From assembly GCA_945897955.1 (NCBI GenBank), contig CAMDGQ010000029.1, positions 1-48,710 of the forward strand: 48,710 nucleotides of DNA. Direction: 5' to 3'. Below the pieces are notes generated by a model, which worked only from the letters and a program-made list of their open reading frames with translations, was not told the origin of the DNA and made no database searches. Below, in pieces: positions 36,345-44,020 of this stretch. How positions within the stretch are numbered: the stretch's first letter is position 1; each line of letters starts with the position of its first letter. The position numbers were made by a program, and so were the translations under genes. Origin of the DNA: Tepidiphilus sp. J10 (GTDB taxonomy: Bacteria; Pseudomonadota; Gammaproteobacteria; Burkholderiales; Thiobacillaceae).

Positions 36345-36459
36345 CGTAGGATGGGCCAAGCGGAGCATGTAGTGCTGAAAAGCGATAGCGCCTTCCGCCA
36401 ACGCTCGCTGCATACGGCGGAAGGCGCCGGCAAGAAACCGCCGGCTTTTCCGCCCTACG
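36345..36459. repeat. third copy of the GGCGGAA/TTCCGCC palindromic element
   Basis: It runs from CGTAGGATGGGCC to CTTTTCCGCCCTACG, with an internal pair GCGCCTTCCGCC / GGCGGAAGGCGC. The right half nearly equals the reverse complement of the left half of the copy inside ndvB. It fills most of the gap between the GGDEF gene and the PerM gene. Confidence 0.85.
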
Positions 36460-36484
36460 TTCTTCGCATCAGGGTGAGCCAACC

Positions 36485-37543
36485 ATGAACCTGGACCTCT
36501 ACCGCAAGGCCTTCGCCATTGTCGTCGCGGCGTTATTTGCCCTCGCGCTTTACTGGATGCTGGCGCCGTTCTGGGGCGCGCTGGCCTGGGGCATCGGCCT
36601 CGCCTTCCTGCTGGCGCCGGTTCAACGCTGGCTGACCCGCAAGCTGAACGGACGCGCCAGTCTGGCGGCGGGCTTGCTGACCGTGCTGGTGCCGGTTGTT
36701 CTGACCGGCCCGCTGGTCAGCCTGGGCGTGGCATTCGTGCATCAATTCGCCGATCTGGTCACGCATCTGCAACAACAGCCTCTCCGATTCAACGCCAGTT
36801 CGTTGGCGCAACTGGAGCAGAACCCGTTGATCGGCAGCGTCGCCGAGTGGCTGCGCCAGAACGTCACCGCCAGCACTGAACAGGTCCAGGGTTGGCTGAT
36901 CAACGGCGGCCAGATGCTGCTGAAGTCGCTGGCGGGCACTGGCGGAAACTTTCTGCTCAGCGCGCTGGGCACGGTCATCCACTTCTTCATGATGCTGTTC
37001 CTGCTGTTCTTTTTCCTGCGCGACGGTCGCCAAATGCTTGGCCGTGTTGTTCGCCTGGTGCCGATGGAACCGGTGCGCAGAGGTGAATTGCTGAAGCTGA
37101 TCGGTGACACCACGCGAGCCGTGGTGTACGGCGAGGTAATGACCGGTATTGCGCAAGGCGCCCTGGTCGGAATCGGCTTCGCCATCGCGGGGTTGCCTTC
37201 CGCCGTGGTGTTCGGCGTGCTGGCTGCGTTTCTGGCGCTGTTGCCGATGGTCGGCGCAGCTTTCGTCTGGGTGCCGGCGACCATCTATCTGGCCGCGACT
37301 TCGGAATGGGGCTGGGCGATCTTCATGCTGATCTGGGGCAGTGGCGTTTCGGTTGCCGACAATCTCTTGCGGCCGCTGTTGGTTGCGCGTCGTGCGCCGG
37401 TGTCGATCCTGGCCGTTTTCGTCGGCGTCATCGGCGGTGCCTCGGCCTTCGGCATGATCGGCGTGATCATCGGCCCGGTGCTGCTGACGGTCATCGCAGC
37501 ATTGCTGCACTTCCTCGATCAAGCGATGGCGCACCAGGCCTGA
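36485..37543 (+). CDS. second AI-2E/PerM-family membrane transporter
   Basis: 352 residues, polytopic, of the same family as the gene at 22585-23748 but of different subtype and lower similarity. Two N-terminal helices (about 8-42) are followed by another near 58-85, an extramembrane region (about 90-155) and a C-terminal block with SALGTVIHFFMMLFLLFFFLRDG, then GFAIAGLPSAVVFGVLAAFLALLPMVGAAFVW and a GPVLLTVIAALL end. No key cofactor motif is expected. Substrate unknown. Its ATG follows a weak GGGTGAG. It stands alone after the repeat element and is not closely followed by another gene. Confidence 0.88.
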   Translation: MNLDLYRKAFAIVVAALFALALYWMLAPFWGALAWGIGLAFLLAPVQRWLTRKLNGRASLAAGLLTVLVPVVLTGPLVSLGVAFVHQFADLVTHLQQQPLRFNASSLAQLEQNPLIGSVAEWLRQNVTASTEQVQGWLINGGQMLLKSLAGTGGNFLLSALGTVIHFFMMLFLLFFFLRDGRQMLGRVVRLVPMEPVRRGELLKLIGDTTRAVVYGEVMTGIAQGALVGIGFAIAGLPSAVVFGVLAAFLALLPMVGAAFVWVPATIYLAATSEWGWAIFMLIWGSGVSVADNLLRPLLVARRAPVSILAVFVGVIGGASAFGMIGVIIGPVLLTVIAALLHFLDQAMAHQA

Positions 37544-37725
37544 CGCCGCTGCCGAGGGCTGGAAAGCGCGTCGCCAAGGTCGCCCGAGCGGCTTTCGTGT
37601 TCCAGCGTACAGACCCCCTCCGCTCACGCTGCCACGCTGCATGCGCATCCATGTTTCGGCATTGACTTGCCATGACTGGATGCACATGTCGCCCGCTTTT
37701 TCCGCTTCCAACGAGGATCACTCAA

Positions 37726-38442
37726 ATGACTAAACATTTACTGCTTGTCTCCGCACTGGCCGGTCTGTTCACGGCCGGTTCCGCAAACGCATTGATCATC
37801 GATGATTTCACGGTTGATCAACCCGATATCACCCTCACCGGGCCTTCCACTGCAATCAGCCTGCTGCAATCCGGCCCGGTCGGCAACATTCTTGGCGGCA
37901 TTCGCCAGACTGACGTAACAATGTACCTGGGCCTTGTAGATGCGCTGACCACGGTCAGAGTGCTCTCCAGCGGCGTGCTCGACATCAGCAATTCGGTGAG
38001 CGCGCAAAGCCGTACCGTTCTGACCTGGAATGCCGGTGGTGTAGCACTGGGCCTGGGAGATATGGACCTGTTCGACACCGGGTCCACCGGAATTTTCATG
38101 GCCTTCCCGACTGCGATGGATCATGCCCTTGATCTGACTTTCGAGATTGAAGACTACGGAAACAGTATCGCTACGCTCAGCAGAACTTTTCCCGCCGGAT
38201 CTCAAGGCGATGATTTCTTCTTCTCGTTCAGCCAATTTTCCAACATCGCGGCACTGTCGTCGGCGGACTCCATCCGCATGACGATTGACTCCACCACGGA
38301 AGGTCTGGACGCAAGCATCGATCTGATCGAAACCCGCGACGCACCTCCCGGCAACGTCCCCGAGCCCGCCACCATGGCTTTGCTCGGTCTCGGTCTGCTG
38401 GGTCTCGGCGCCATGCGTCGCAAGGCTACCCGCAGCGCGTAA
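37726..38442 (+). CDS. PEP-CTERM exported protein
   Basis: 238 residues. A signal peptide (MTKHLLLVSALAGLFTAG) ends near ANA. The C-terminal 28 residues hold the sorting signal: VPEPATM (from residue 211), a hydrophobic helix and a basic tail (MRRK). Exosortase cuts at this signal and the protein is then attached or released at the cell surface. The body (about 22-205) is beta-rich and Asp/Thr-rich, with no domain recognised. No exosortase or EPS gene is present in the window. A ribosome site GAGGA lies about 10 bases upstream of the start, and a strong terminator follows. Confidence 0.9.
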   Translation: MTKHLLLVSALAGLFTAGSANALIIDDFTVDQPDITLTGPSTAISLLQSGPVGNILGGIRQTDVTMYLGLVDALTTVRVLSSGVLDISNSVSAQSRTVLTWNAGGVALGLGDMDLFDTGSTGIFMAFPTAMDHALDLTFEIEDYGNSIATLSRTFPAGSQGDDFFFSFSQFSNIAALSSADSIRMTIDSTTEGLDASIDLIETRDAPPGNVPEPATMALLGLGLLGLGAMRRKATRSA

Positions 38443-38463
38443 TTTGATTGGTATCGCAACAAT

Positions 38464-38491
38464 AAAAAATCCGGCTTTTGCCGGATTTTTT
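38464..38491. terminator. bidirectional intrinsic terminator
   Basis: AAAAAATCCGGC (38464-38475) and GCCGGATTTTTT (38480-38491) form a perfect 12-bp stem with a TTTT loop and T-runs on both strands. It serves the PEP-CTERM gene (+) and hipA (-), whose stop lies at its right edge. Confidence 0.9.
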
Positions 38492-39752
38492 ATTTCGCCT
38501 CGCCACTCCGTGCGCAGTGCGGACTTGCCAGCCGTTTGGCGTTGGCGTCGATGGTCTGCCGCACTGCCTTGAACGTAGCCTTGCGGATCGTGAACGAGCT
38601 GGTCAGTTCACTGAATCGGCTTGCCTGGTCCAGCATCCGGTCGATCACCGTTGCCGCCCAGCCAGGACTCAGGTCGGCCTGACTGGCCAGCTTCAGCAAG
38701 TCCGCACGCGTCACCTGCCGCCCTTCGCCGCATATATCCATCTGGTGCTCGCCGCCAGGGCCAGTGCTGAAGGTCAGGTCATAGCATGGCGCCAACCGCC
38801 AGCGCCGGTCCTTCCCGAGCCGGTACGATACGTTCTTGCCATGATCGTCCCGGTTGTGGAACAGCACGTTGAACACGGCGCGTTCATAGGCCTTGTTCAC
38901 CTCCCGTACGTCCTGCGTGAGATAGCGGGTGGCGCGCAGAAACGTGGTGTAGTCGATGCTGCCAGGTACGCGGAAGTCGGCGTGCAGCAAGCCGGCCAGT
39001 GTATGCACCGGCACGCGCATGCCGGCCTCGCGGTCGAAGCGCGCCACACCGAAGCCGGCCAGCTTCGGGGATAGATCGAAGTAATGCGCTTGCGGCATAT
39101 CCAGCCCGCAGGCCCGAGCCAGGTCGGCATAGGCCCGCTCCAGTGCACACACTTCCTTGTGCTCGCCGCTGGCCTGAAACTTGACCAGCCAGGGTTCCCC
39201 GCCTTCGAAGGGATAGGTGCTGACTCGCTGCGAGTCCGGACAGAAATACACCAGCACCTTCGGCCGGGCGCCGTGAGGAGAGCCACCAAGCCGGGCTAGT
39301 TCGAGCAGAACCGCTTCATCCTCGCCATCGATATGCACGCGGTACGCTTCGCTCGCCAATTTCAGCAGGCTTGCGTCCTGCCCAGGCATGGCCCAGGACT
39401 CGGCAGGCTCGAAGGTCAATGCGCCCATGCCACGGTCGCCGATGAACGCCAGCCGATCCAGAGGGGAAATCTCGCCCGCCGGCCGACCATGCCTGCGGAA
39501 CAAGCGGTCCATCAGCAGCAATCCCCAGCCGTCCGGAAGCGCGTCGGCAATCAGGCCTGGCAGGCGCAATTGGCTGGCCGGAAACCCGTCATAGGCCGCA
39601 GCCTGAAGATTCAGGTGTCGCGGCGAGAGTTCGAGGCCTTGGGCCAGAGCGGTCTCGCTGTATTCGAACAACACGGTTTGACCGTTGTCGGCCAGCGTGC
39701 CCAGAGTCCAACGCTCGCCCCAACCTGCGTAAGTGACGATGATTTTCTTCAT
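38490..39752 (-). CDS. hipA: HipA-family serine/threonine kinase toxin
   Basis: 420 residues from ATG 39752. HipA kinases phosphorylate glutamyl-tRNA synthetase or other targets and cause dormancy unless bound by HipB. The N-terminal couple_hipA region (about 1-110: GLELSPRHLNL, LPGLIADALPDGWG) and the kinase core are present. Catalytic residues lie in HNRDDHGKN (D302/D303) and APCYDLTFS, the equivalent of the DFG segment. The WLVKFQ strand carries the ATP-binding lysine. The ATG overlaps the hipB stop (ATGA), so toxin follows antitoxin in one coupled operon. Target specificity cannot be read from the sequence. Confidence 0.9.
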   Translation of the reverse strand: MKKIIVTYAGWGERWTLGTLADNGQTVLFEYSETALAQGLELSPRHLNLQAAAYDGFPASQLRLPGLIADALPDGWGLLLMDRLFRRHGRPAGEISPLDRLAFIGDRGMGALTFEPAESWAMPGQDASLLKLASEAYRVHIDGEDEAVLLELARLGGSPHGARPKVLVYFCPDSQRVSTYPFEGGEPWLVKFQASGEHKEVCALERAYADLARACGLDMPQAHYFDLSPKLAGFGVARFDREAGMRVPVHTLAGLLHADFRVPGSIDYTTFLRATRYLTQDVREVNKAYERAVFNVLFHNRDDHGKNVSYRLGKDRRWRLAPCYDLTFSTGPGGEHQMDICGEGRQVTRADLLKLASQADLSPGWAATVIDRMLDQASRFSELTSSFTIRKATFKAVRQTIDANAKRLASPHCARSGEAK

Positions 39753-40066
39753 GTCGGCGGGCCGCGCCGGGAAGCCCGGACCCGGAGCGGGCGAGCGTCT
39801 CGTTCCATCTGGGCGATGGATTGCGGCCTGGCCGCCAGAAACAGCGGTTGCAGGGCTTCCACCAGACCCAGCGCCATCAACACCTTGACCAGGGATTCCA
39901 GCGTGACCTGGCCCGCCCGTTCGAGATGCCGGATGGTGCCGAGGGAGACATTCGCCCGTGCCGCCAGTTCTTGCTGCGACAGGTTTCTGGCCAGACGTTG
40001 CTGCTTCAAGCGGGTTCCAAGTTCGAGACAGATCTCGGTCTGGGTGGCAAAGGCAAAGTCCTGCAC
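39749..40066 (-). CDS. hipB: HipB-like XRE-family antitoxin
   Basis: 105 residues from GTG 40066, with GGAG 7 bases upstream. A Cro/C1-type helix-turn-helix occupies about 17-75 (LKQQRLARNLSQQELAARANVSLGTIRHLERAG). The C-terminal 25 residues are Arg/Pro-rich and probably flexible. By family, HipB binds HipA and represses its own operon. The stop overlaps the hipA start by four bases. A longer frame that joins upstream sequence to hipA in the other frame covers this same DNA, but the helix-turn-helix here marks the real gene. Confidence 0.9.
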   Translation of the reverse strand: MQDFAFATQTEICLELGTRLKQQRLARNLSQQELAARANVSLGTIRHLERAGQVTLESLVKVLMALGLVEALQPLFLAARPQSIAQMERDARPLRVRASRRGPPT

Positions 40067-40069
40067 GGA

Positions 40070-40165
40070 CCGCTCCAGAATTAGATAACAATCATAATAA
40101 TGACATTAAATACATATTTCACAACTTAATAGTAATTAAAACGTTCTTTATTGATCGGCGTGATC
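40070..40165 (-). promoter_or_regulatory. AT-rich promoter/operator region of hipBA
   Basis: This stretch is much more AT-rich than the rest of the window. On the minus strand TTGTGA (40120-40125 complement) could be a -35, with TTATTA or TATTAT near 40095-40101 as a -10 at 18-19 bases spacing. No clear HipB-type TATCC-N8-GGATA operator is present. Confidence 0.35.
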
Positions 40166-40210
40166 TGGCTGTTTCATCAATCCGCGCTGTAGTACGAAGT
40201 GAGAGCAACC

Positions 40211-41236
40211 TCACCGCATGGTTCGCTGACGCAGGTTTTCCCGCAGCTTCATGTCGATGTATGCCGAACGTTCCATTTCATGCAGTTGGCGGGGGTATTG
40301 CTCTGTCGCGGTAAACCATGCCTGTAGACGCTTTTGCAGTTGTTGCGAGGGTGGCGCGGCGGATGCGCCAAGGTAGGCGTCGATGGCGAGGTAATAGCGC
40401 ATGGCGTTGCGCTCGACCAGCCCGCGCATGCCCCGGATGTACTCGGGCTGACCGTTGCCTTGCCGGCGGGTGACGGTGAAACCGACCTTGCCGCTGCCGA
40501 TGGTGGCGAGGTAGGTTTTCATGGCGATCCGACCGGCCCATCCATAGGCATAAAAGTAGGTCATGTGCAAAAAGGTGCGGCCGTTGGTCAGCGGTATCGC
40601 CTGTACCTGGATACGGTAGTTGCGGGTGCCCATCGGCCCTTTTTCCGCGCTGAGCTGGATTTCCAGGTACTTCGCGGTTGATGCTGTGACGCGATAGGTG
40701 AACTCGAGCGTGTAAGCGTCTTCGAGCGGTTGACTGAATTTTTTGCCGATGCTGACACGCAGCATGGTTTTGGCGTTTTCAGATGTGACACGGCAGTACT
40801 TGGTATTGAGGTGCAGGCTCAGCACATCGCACCAATTGTCCGGGTCGTTGAGCCCGGCGTTGACGGTGGCGAACGGGTAATCGACCACGGCGTAGATATC
40901 CCCCTCGATGTCGGTTCCCGATTCAGTCGAGTCGAGATAGAGCGGGCGCTGATACGAGTTTTGCTGAAGCCGGTCTGCCAGCGAAGTGTATTTGTCGAGC
41001 AGCGCTGCACCCGTGGAGGACTCCGGCGCGGCGGCAAACACAACCCCGAGGCCGGATAGTGCGATCCACGCCAGCAGCAGGCGTGTGAACCAGATTGGCG
41101 AAGCGATCGGCCCGCAGCCGAAAATCGCACCGAAGAAACACGGTCGTGGCCGTGATGGTGGATGCGCTTCGCTTGTCCACCCTACAGAATCAATGGCTGG
41201 CGAGGTGTTTCTACAGTGGAAAGAAATCGCAGGCAC
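40211..41236 (-). CDS. exported protein of unknown function
   Basis: 341 residues from GTG 41236, which shares one base with the upstream stop codon (TAGTG), so translation is coupled. A hydrophobic segment (FTRLLLAWIALSGLGVV, about 51-67) looks like the true signal peptide, yet no normal start codon lies just before it. The extra N-terminal residues (about 18-32) come from a dispersed repeat. The mature part has conserved-looking runs such as IEGDIYAVVDYPF, DNWCDVLSLHLNTKYC and FYAYGWAGRIAMKTYL. The fold could be SRPBCC/START-like, but this is a weak guess. No catalytic motif is seen. Confidence 0.65.
   Translation of the reverse strand: MPAISFHCRNTSPAIDSVGWTSEAHPPSRPRPCFFGAIFGCGPIASPIWFTRLLLAWIALSGLGVVFAAAPESSTGAALLDKYTSLADRLQQNSYQRPLYLDSTESGTDIEGDIYAVVDYPFATVNAGLNDPDNWCDVLSLHLNTKYCRVTSENAKTMLRVSIGKKFSQPLEDAYTLEFTYRVTASTAKYLEIQLSAEKGPMGTRNYRIQVQAIPLTNGRTFLHMTYFYAYGWAGRIAMKTYLATIGSGKVGFTVTRRQGNGQPEYIRGMRGLVERNAMRYYLAIDAYLGASAAPPSQQLQKRLQAWFTATEQYPRQLHEMERSAYIDMKLRENLRQRTMR
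41157..41185. repeat. dispersed GGTGGA...TCCACCCTAC palindromic repeat
   Basis: GGTGGA (41157-41162) and TCCACC (41176-41181) enclose a TGCGCTTCGCTTG loop, followed by CTAC. This matches a widespread proteobacterial repeat type (GGTGGATGCGCTTCGC... CCACCCTAC). It falls inside the N-terminal coding region of the exported protein at 40211-41236. Confidence 0.6.
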
Positions 41237-42351
41237 TATTTTTCACCCAAAGCGCCAAGTGCCAGGACGGGAAAGAGCATGGGGTCGGGCTTCCAGTTCA
41301 GCTTGCACGCGCTATTGAATCCTGTGCTGCGGGCTTCCGGCGCTGGCCGCTGGCTGACTGTGCAGTCGAGCATGATCGGCATCGGGCCGATCCGGTAGCG
41401 ATCAAATGCGGTCAGTTCAGTCACTGATATCCCTTTCACCTGCTCCAAGGTCAGCATGCGTTCCATGTAACTGCGTTTCGGCGGCGCTTCTCCGCCGGGA
41501 TGAATGCTGACGAAGTAAAGTGCGCGCGGCGGGTAACCGTTGCGGATGCGGACCGGGTTTTCGTAACGCGCTACCGTGTTGGCTTCACCCGGCAGGCTGC
41601 CGGTGCTGGCCGGGTCGCCATAGCGGGTATGGCCGAGTTCGTGCGAAATGATGGCGAACGGGTCTACCCGTTCGTTGCTGGCGGGAAACCGTTCACGCAT
41701 TCCGGCATTGCCCAGACCAACCGCGCCCGGGTGCGCCATCGCGCCATGGCCGGCATAACCGGAGAACATGAAGATGTCGGCATCGTCGGCGAATTGCGCG
41801 GTTTCCGTCAGGCGGCCGGTCAGCAATTCGGAGAGCAGCGGCAAACGGCCCTGTTTGACGCCGCGTTTCCACACTGCCGGGTCGTATTCCAGGTAGCCCC
41901 GATTGAACAAACGCAAGGTGTCATCGGTTATTGCGCGTAACCAGGCCGCACCGGCGTCGCTTAGTGCAAAGCGTTCGAGCAATTCAAGTTGCGGCGCGGC
42001 CAGCGGCAACCCGAGCGGATGCGCTTCGCCTTTGCGCGCCAGATTGATGCGTCGAGCAAGGGCGAATTGTTCGGCGCGGCGGGCTTGCTCGGCAGCCTTG
42101 TTTCGCGGCGGTTGCAGTAATCGGCCAACCCTGGGCGTGCCCTCGGGTGAGCAAATCAGCACGATCCGGCCGCCAGCTTGCCAGGGGGCTTCGAGTTCGT
42201 GCGTCAGATCAACCGATTGATGAACCGCCGCAGGCTCGGTGAAGTCGGCGGGCGGAGGCGGGCAGGCCGCAACGGCTGTGCCGGCCAGGCCGGAAATCAG
42301 CGCACTGAAAAAATGGCTTGGCCTGACAAATCCGAGCAGCCAGGATTCCAC
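41236..42351 (-). CDS. predicted secreted zinc metallopeptidase-like protein (HELGH)
   Basis: 371 residues if it begins at GTG 42351, which places a signal peptide right at the N-terminus (VESWLLGFVRPSHFF... ending near AVAA). Upstream in-frame starts reach 42483 and cannot be excluded; ribosome-site support is poor for all. The key motif is ISHELGHTRYGDP, an HExxH zinc-protease site; the third ligand is not clear. Other features are FMFSGYAGHGAMAHPGAVG before the motif and a C-terminal RYRIGPMPIMLDCT segment. The next gene starts on its stop codon, so the two products may work together. Substrate unknown. Confidence 0.65.
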   Translation of the reverse strand: MESWLLGFVRPSHFFSALISGLAGTAVAACPPPPADFTEPAAVHQSVDLTHELEAPWQAGGRIVLICSPEGTPRVGRLLQPPRNKAAEQARRAEQFALARRINLARKGEAHPLGLPLAAPQLELLERFALSDAGAAWLRAITDDTLRLFNRGYLEYDPAVWKRGVKQGRLPLLSELLTGRLTETAQFADDADIFMFSGYAGHGAMAHPGAVGLGNAGMRERFPASNERVDPFAIISHELGHTRYGDPASTGSLPGEANTVARYENPVRIRNGYPPRALYFVSIHPGGEAPPKRSYMERMLTLEQVKGISVTELTAFDRYRIGPMPIMLDCTVSQRPAPEARSTGFNSACKLNWKPDPMLFPVLALGALGEK

Positions 42352-42472
42352 GTGTTTGGATGCTGTCGGTTTGATAAAAACTCCAGTTGTTTCAGTCCCG
42401 ATCGGCGCTGGGACGAACAAAGGACGCTCTGCATGACAAACGTGCATGCCGAGCGCCACATGACAACGCAGG

Positions 42473-42916
42473 TCAACGGCCAAGCATCATCCGCAGCATC
42501 ATTTGCATCATGTCCATGCGTGTTTCCAGGGCATCCATGCGTTGTTCGTCGAGTTCGTCATGGCAGGAACGATCACGCCGTTGCCCCATGTTGTCGGGAC
42601 ATCCATCCGGATTCATACCTAGCCGCTGCATCATGCCCATGCCGCCAGCCGGACCCATGCTCTGCCGAGCGTCACGGAATTGTTGCCGCTTTTCCAGCAT
42701 CGCCTTGCACTTGGCGGGGTCCATGGTCATTCTGCCGGCCCCCGCATCCTGCTTCAGCTCCATGCGATCCGCCGGGGCGGCGTCGACTGCATCGCTGGCG
42801 TCGGTCGGCGGGGAAGCTACCGCCGCTATTGTGGCTGTCTCGGCCAACACTGCGCCAGGTGCGCACAAAGCGGCCAAAAGCATGGCTGCCAGCAAATGAT
42901 GTTTGGTTTGGTTCAT
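42473..42916 (-). CDS. methionine-rich exported protein
   Basis: 147 residues from ATG 42916 (AGGA upstream). A signal peptide ends at VLA (about 24). An Ala/Pro linker leads to a segment with PAKCKAMLEKRQQF, then Met-rich GPAGGMGMMQRLGMNPDGC and the very Met-rich tail MDMMQMMLRMMLGR. Met clusters with His/Cys in periplasmic proteins often bind Cu(I) or Ag(I), but amphipathic helix packing is another reason for them. No known family was recognised. It lies between an HExxH protein and a small lipoprotein on the same strand. Confidence 0.7.
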   Translation of the reverse strand: MNQTKHHLLAAMLLAALCAPGAVLAETATIAAVASPPTDASDAVDAAPADRMELKQDAGAGRMTMDPAKCKAMLEKRQQFRDARQSMGPAGGMGMMQRLGMNPDGCPDNMGQRRDRSCHDELDEQRMDALETRMDMMQMMLRMMLGR

Positions 42917-43158
42917 GTTGATTTCCTTTGGGTTTGAACGCGACTGGCAGTATTGCCAATCGAACATCCTTTGCCGAAGTCGGCCATTTGTTGCGAACCA
43001 ATCGCCACTCGATCCGGGCCGGCCCCACGCGAACATTGGATGCCATTGCATACTGGTTGCGAAATCCGGGACGGTCTGTTCGGTATCGCACCCGTATCAA
43101 ATGAGCATGAAAAATCGATCAATGCCCGGGAGCCGGAAAGGTTCATGCGCGGCATTGC

Positions 43159-43323
43159 TCACCGATAAACATCACGACTCCTATCGTGATTACGGTCCCG
43201 GTCATTCTCGTGACGTTGATCCCGGTCACCCCGATAACCATCGTCATGACCGCGGTGCGGCACGGCATAACAACCGCTCAAGCCCACCACCAGCAAACTC
43301 AAAATCACCATCAGTTTTTTCAT
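43159..43323 (-). CDS. small Asp/Arg/His-rich lipoprotein
   Basis: 54 residues, read as MKKLMVILSLLVVGLSGCYA and then a tail made almost wholly of D, R, H, N, Y and G. The lipobox is LSGC with C18, so the mature lipoprotein is only about 37 residues. GAAGGAAG lies a few bases before ATG 43323. Such tails may bind metals or lipopolysaccharide, but no family is known to me. It is next to another exported protein with a similar charged tail (43382-43837), on the same strand, 58 bases apart, which supports both as real genes. Confidence 0.6.
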   Translation of the reverse strand: MKKLMVILSLLVVGLSGCYAVPHRGHDDGYRGDRDQRHENDRDRNHDRSRDVYR

Positions 43324-43381
43324 GATGCTTCCTTCAATGAAGTTGTAAAACCGCTCTGCGAGCGGCTAACCCGCAGCTTGC

Positions 43382-43837
43382 TCAGCGATTGGAGCCATTG
43401 CCGCGGCCGTTGTCGTGGCGGTCGTTGTCGCGGCGGTCGTTGTCACGGAGGTCGTTGTCACGGTCATCCTGCCGATCGTCCCTGCGATCGTCACGTCGAT
43501 TTTGAAAACGCTCCTGGTAACGCGGCACGTATTCCTGGCTGTACCAGTTGTCCTGCACAAAATAGACCCGTTCGTTGCAGGCGTCGTATTCACGGCAGTG
43601 CATACGCCAGTTCTTTGCGTGGCTTGGCGGTACGTGCATGTAGATGGGCTGGCGGTTTAACGCCGACCGATACATGACGCGTGGCTGCTGGTAGATCAGT
43701 CGTGGTTGTGGAAAGTCTCCGATGTCGACGTGACCATAGAAGCCAGGCTGGCCTAGGCTGAGCGATATCCCGACATCGGCGGCAAGCGTCGGCGCGGCGA
43801 TGGCCGCGAGTGCCGCTGCAAATAGCAAAAGTTTCAT
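43382..43837 (-). CDS. exported conserved protein with Arg/Asp repeat tail
   Basis: 151 residues from ATG 43837 with AAGGAA upstream. A signal peptide ends near LAA (about 20). The body (about 20-110) has DVGISLSLGQPGFYGHVDIGD, MHVPPSHAKNWRMHC and VYFVQDNWYSQEYVPRYQER, a pattern seen in small conserved exported proteins of betaproteobacteria. C-terminal residues (about 112-151) are DNDRRDNDR-type repeats encoded by 15-bp tandem repeats. Function unknown; envelope location is likely. Confidence 0.78.
   Translation of the reverse strand: MKLLLFAAALAAIAAPTLAADVGISLSLGQPGFYGHVDIGDFPQPRLIYQQPRVMYRSALNRQPIYMHVPPSHAKNWRMHCREYDACNERVYFVQDNWYSQEYVPRYQERFQNRRDDRRDDRQDDRDNDLRDNDRRDNDRHDNGRGNGSNR
43403..43462. 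repeat. 15-bp tandem repeats in the Arg/Asp tail coding region
   Basis: Four units of the form GCGGTCGTTGTCGCG follow one another (units at about 43403, 43418, 43433 and 43448), with one to three changes each. Each unit codes for a five-residue RDNDR-type block, so the tail length could vary by slipped-strand copying without loss of frame. Confidence 0.75.
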
Positions 43838-43859
43838 GGTGGTTCCTTCCGATGAGTTG

Positions 43860-43875
43860 TGCAGGTGAACCTGCA
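43860..43875. promoter_or_regulatory. palindrome in the divergent promoter region of the efflux operon
   Basis: TGCAGGTGAACCTGCA is a perfect 7-bp inverted repeat around GA, 22 bases upstream of the minus-strand gene start and about 150 bp before the efflux operon. It may be an operator for either side. No regulator gene for it is in the window. Confidence 0.3.
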
Positions 43876-44020
43876 TCACCACTCTAGGCAAACATGCACG
43901 ACAAATCGGTGCGCTGGCGAACAGAAGCGCCACGCACGAAGGCGCAAAGTGCATGGGCCGAAAGCTGCAAGCACCGCTGTTTCGTCATTCCGCTTTGCAG
44001 CAGGCCACCCTGGATTCGCC

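Noticed and set aside
37544-37725. Small RNA or riboswitch upstream of the PEP-CTERM gene
   Set aside because: No conserved stem pattern or terminator was recognised; the ribosome site and start of the next gene explain the downstream end.
39753-40091. N-terminal extension of hipA into the hipB region
   Set aside because: The extension is low-complexity, while the other frame encodes a clear helix-turn-helix antitoxin overlapping hipA by ATGA.
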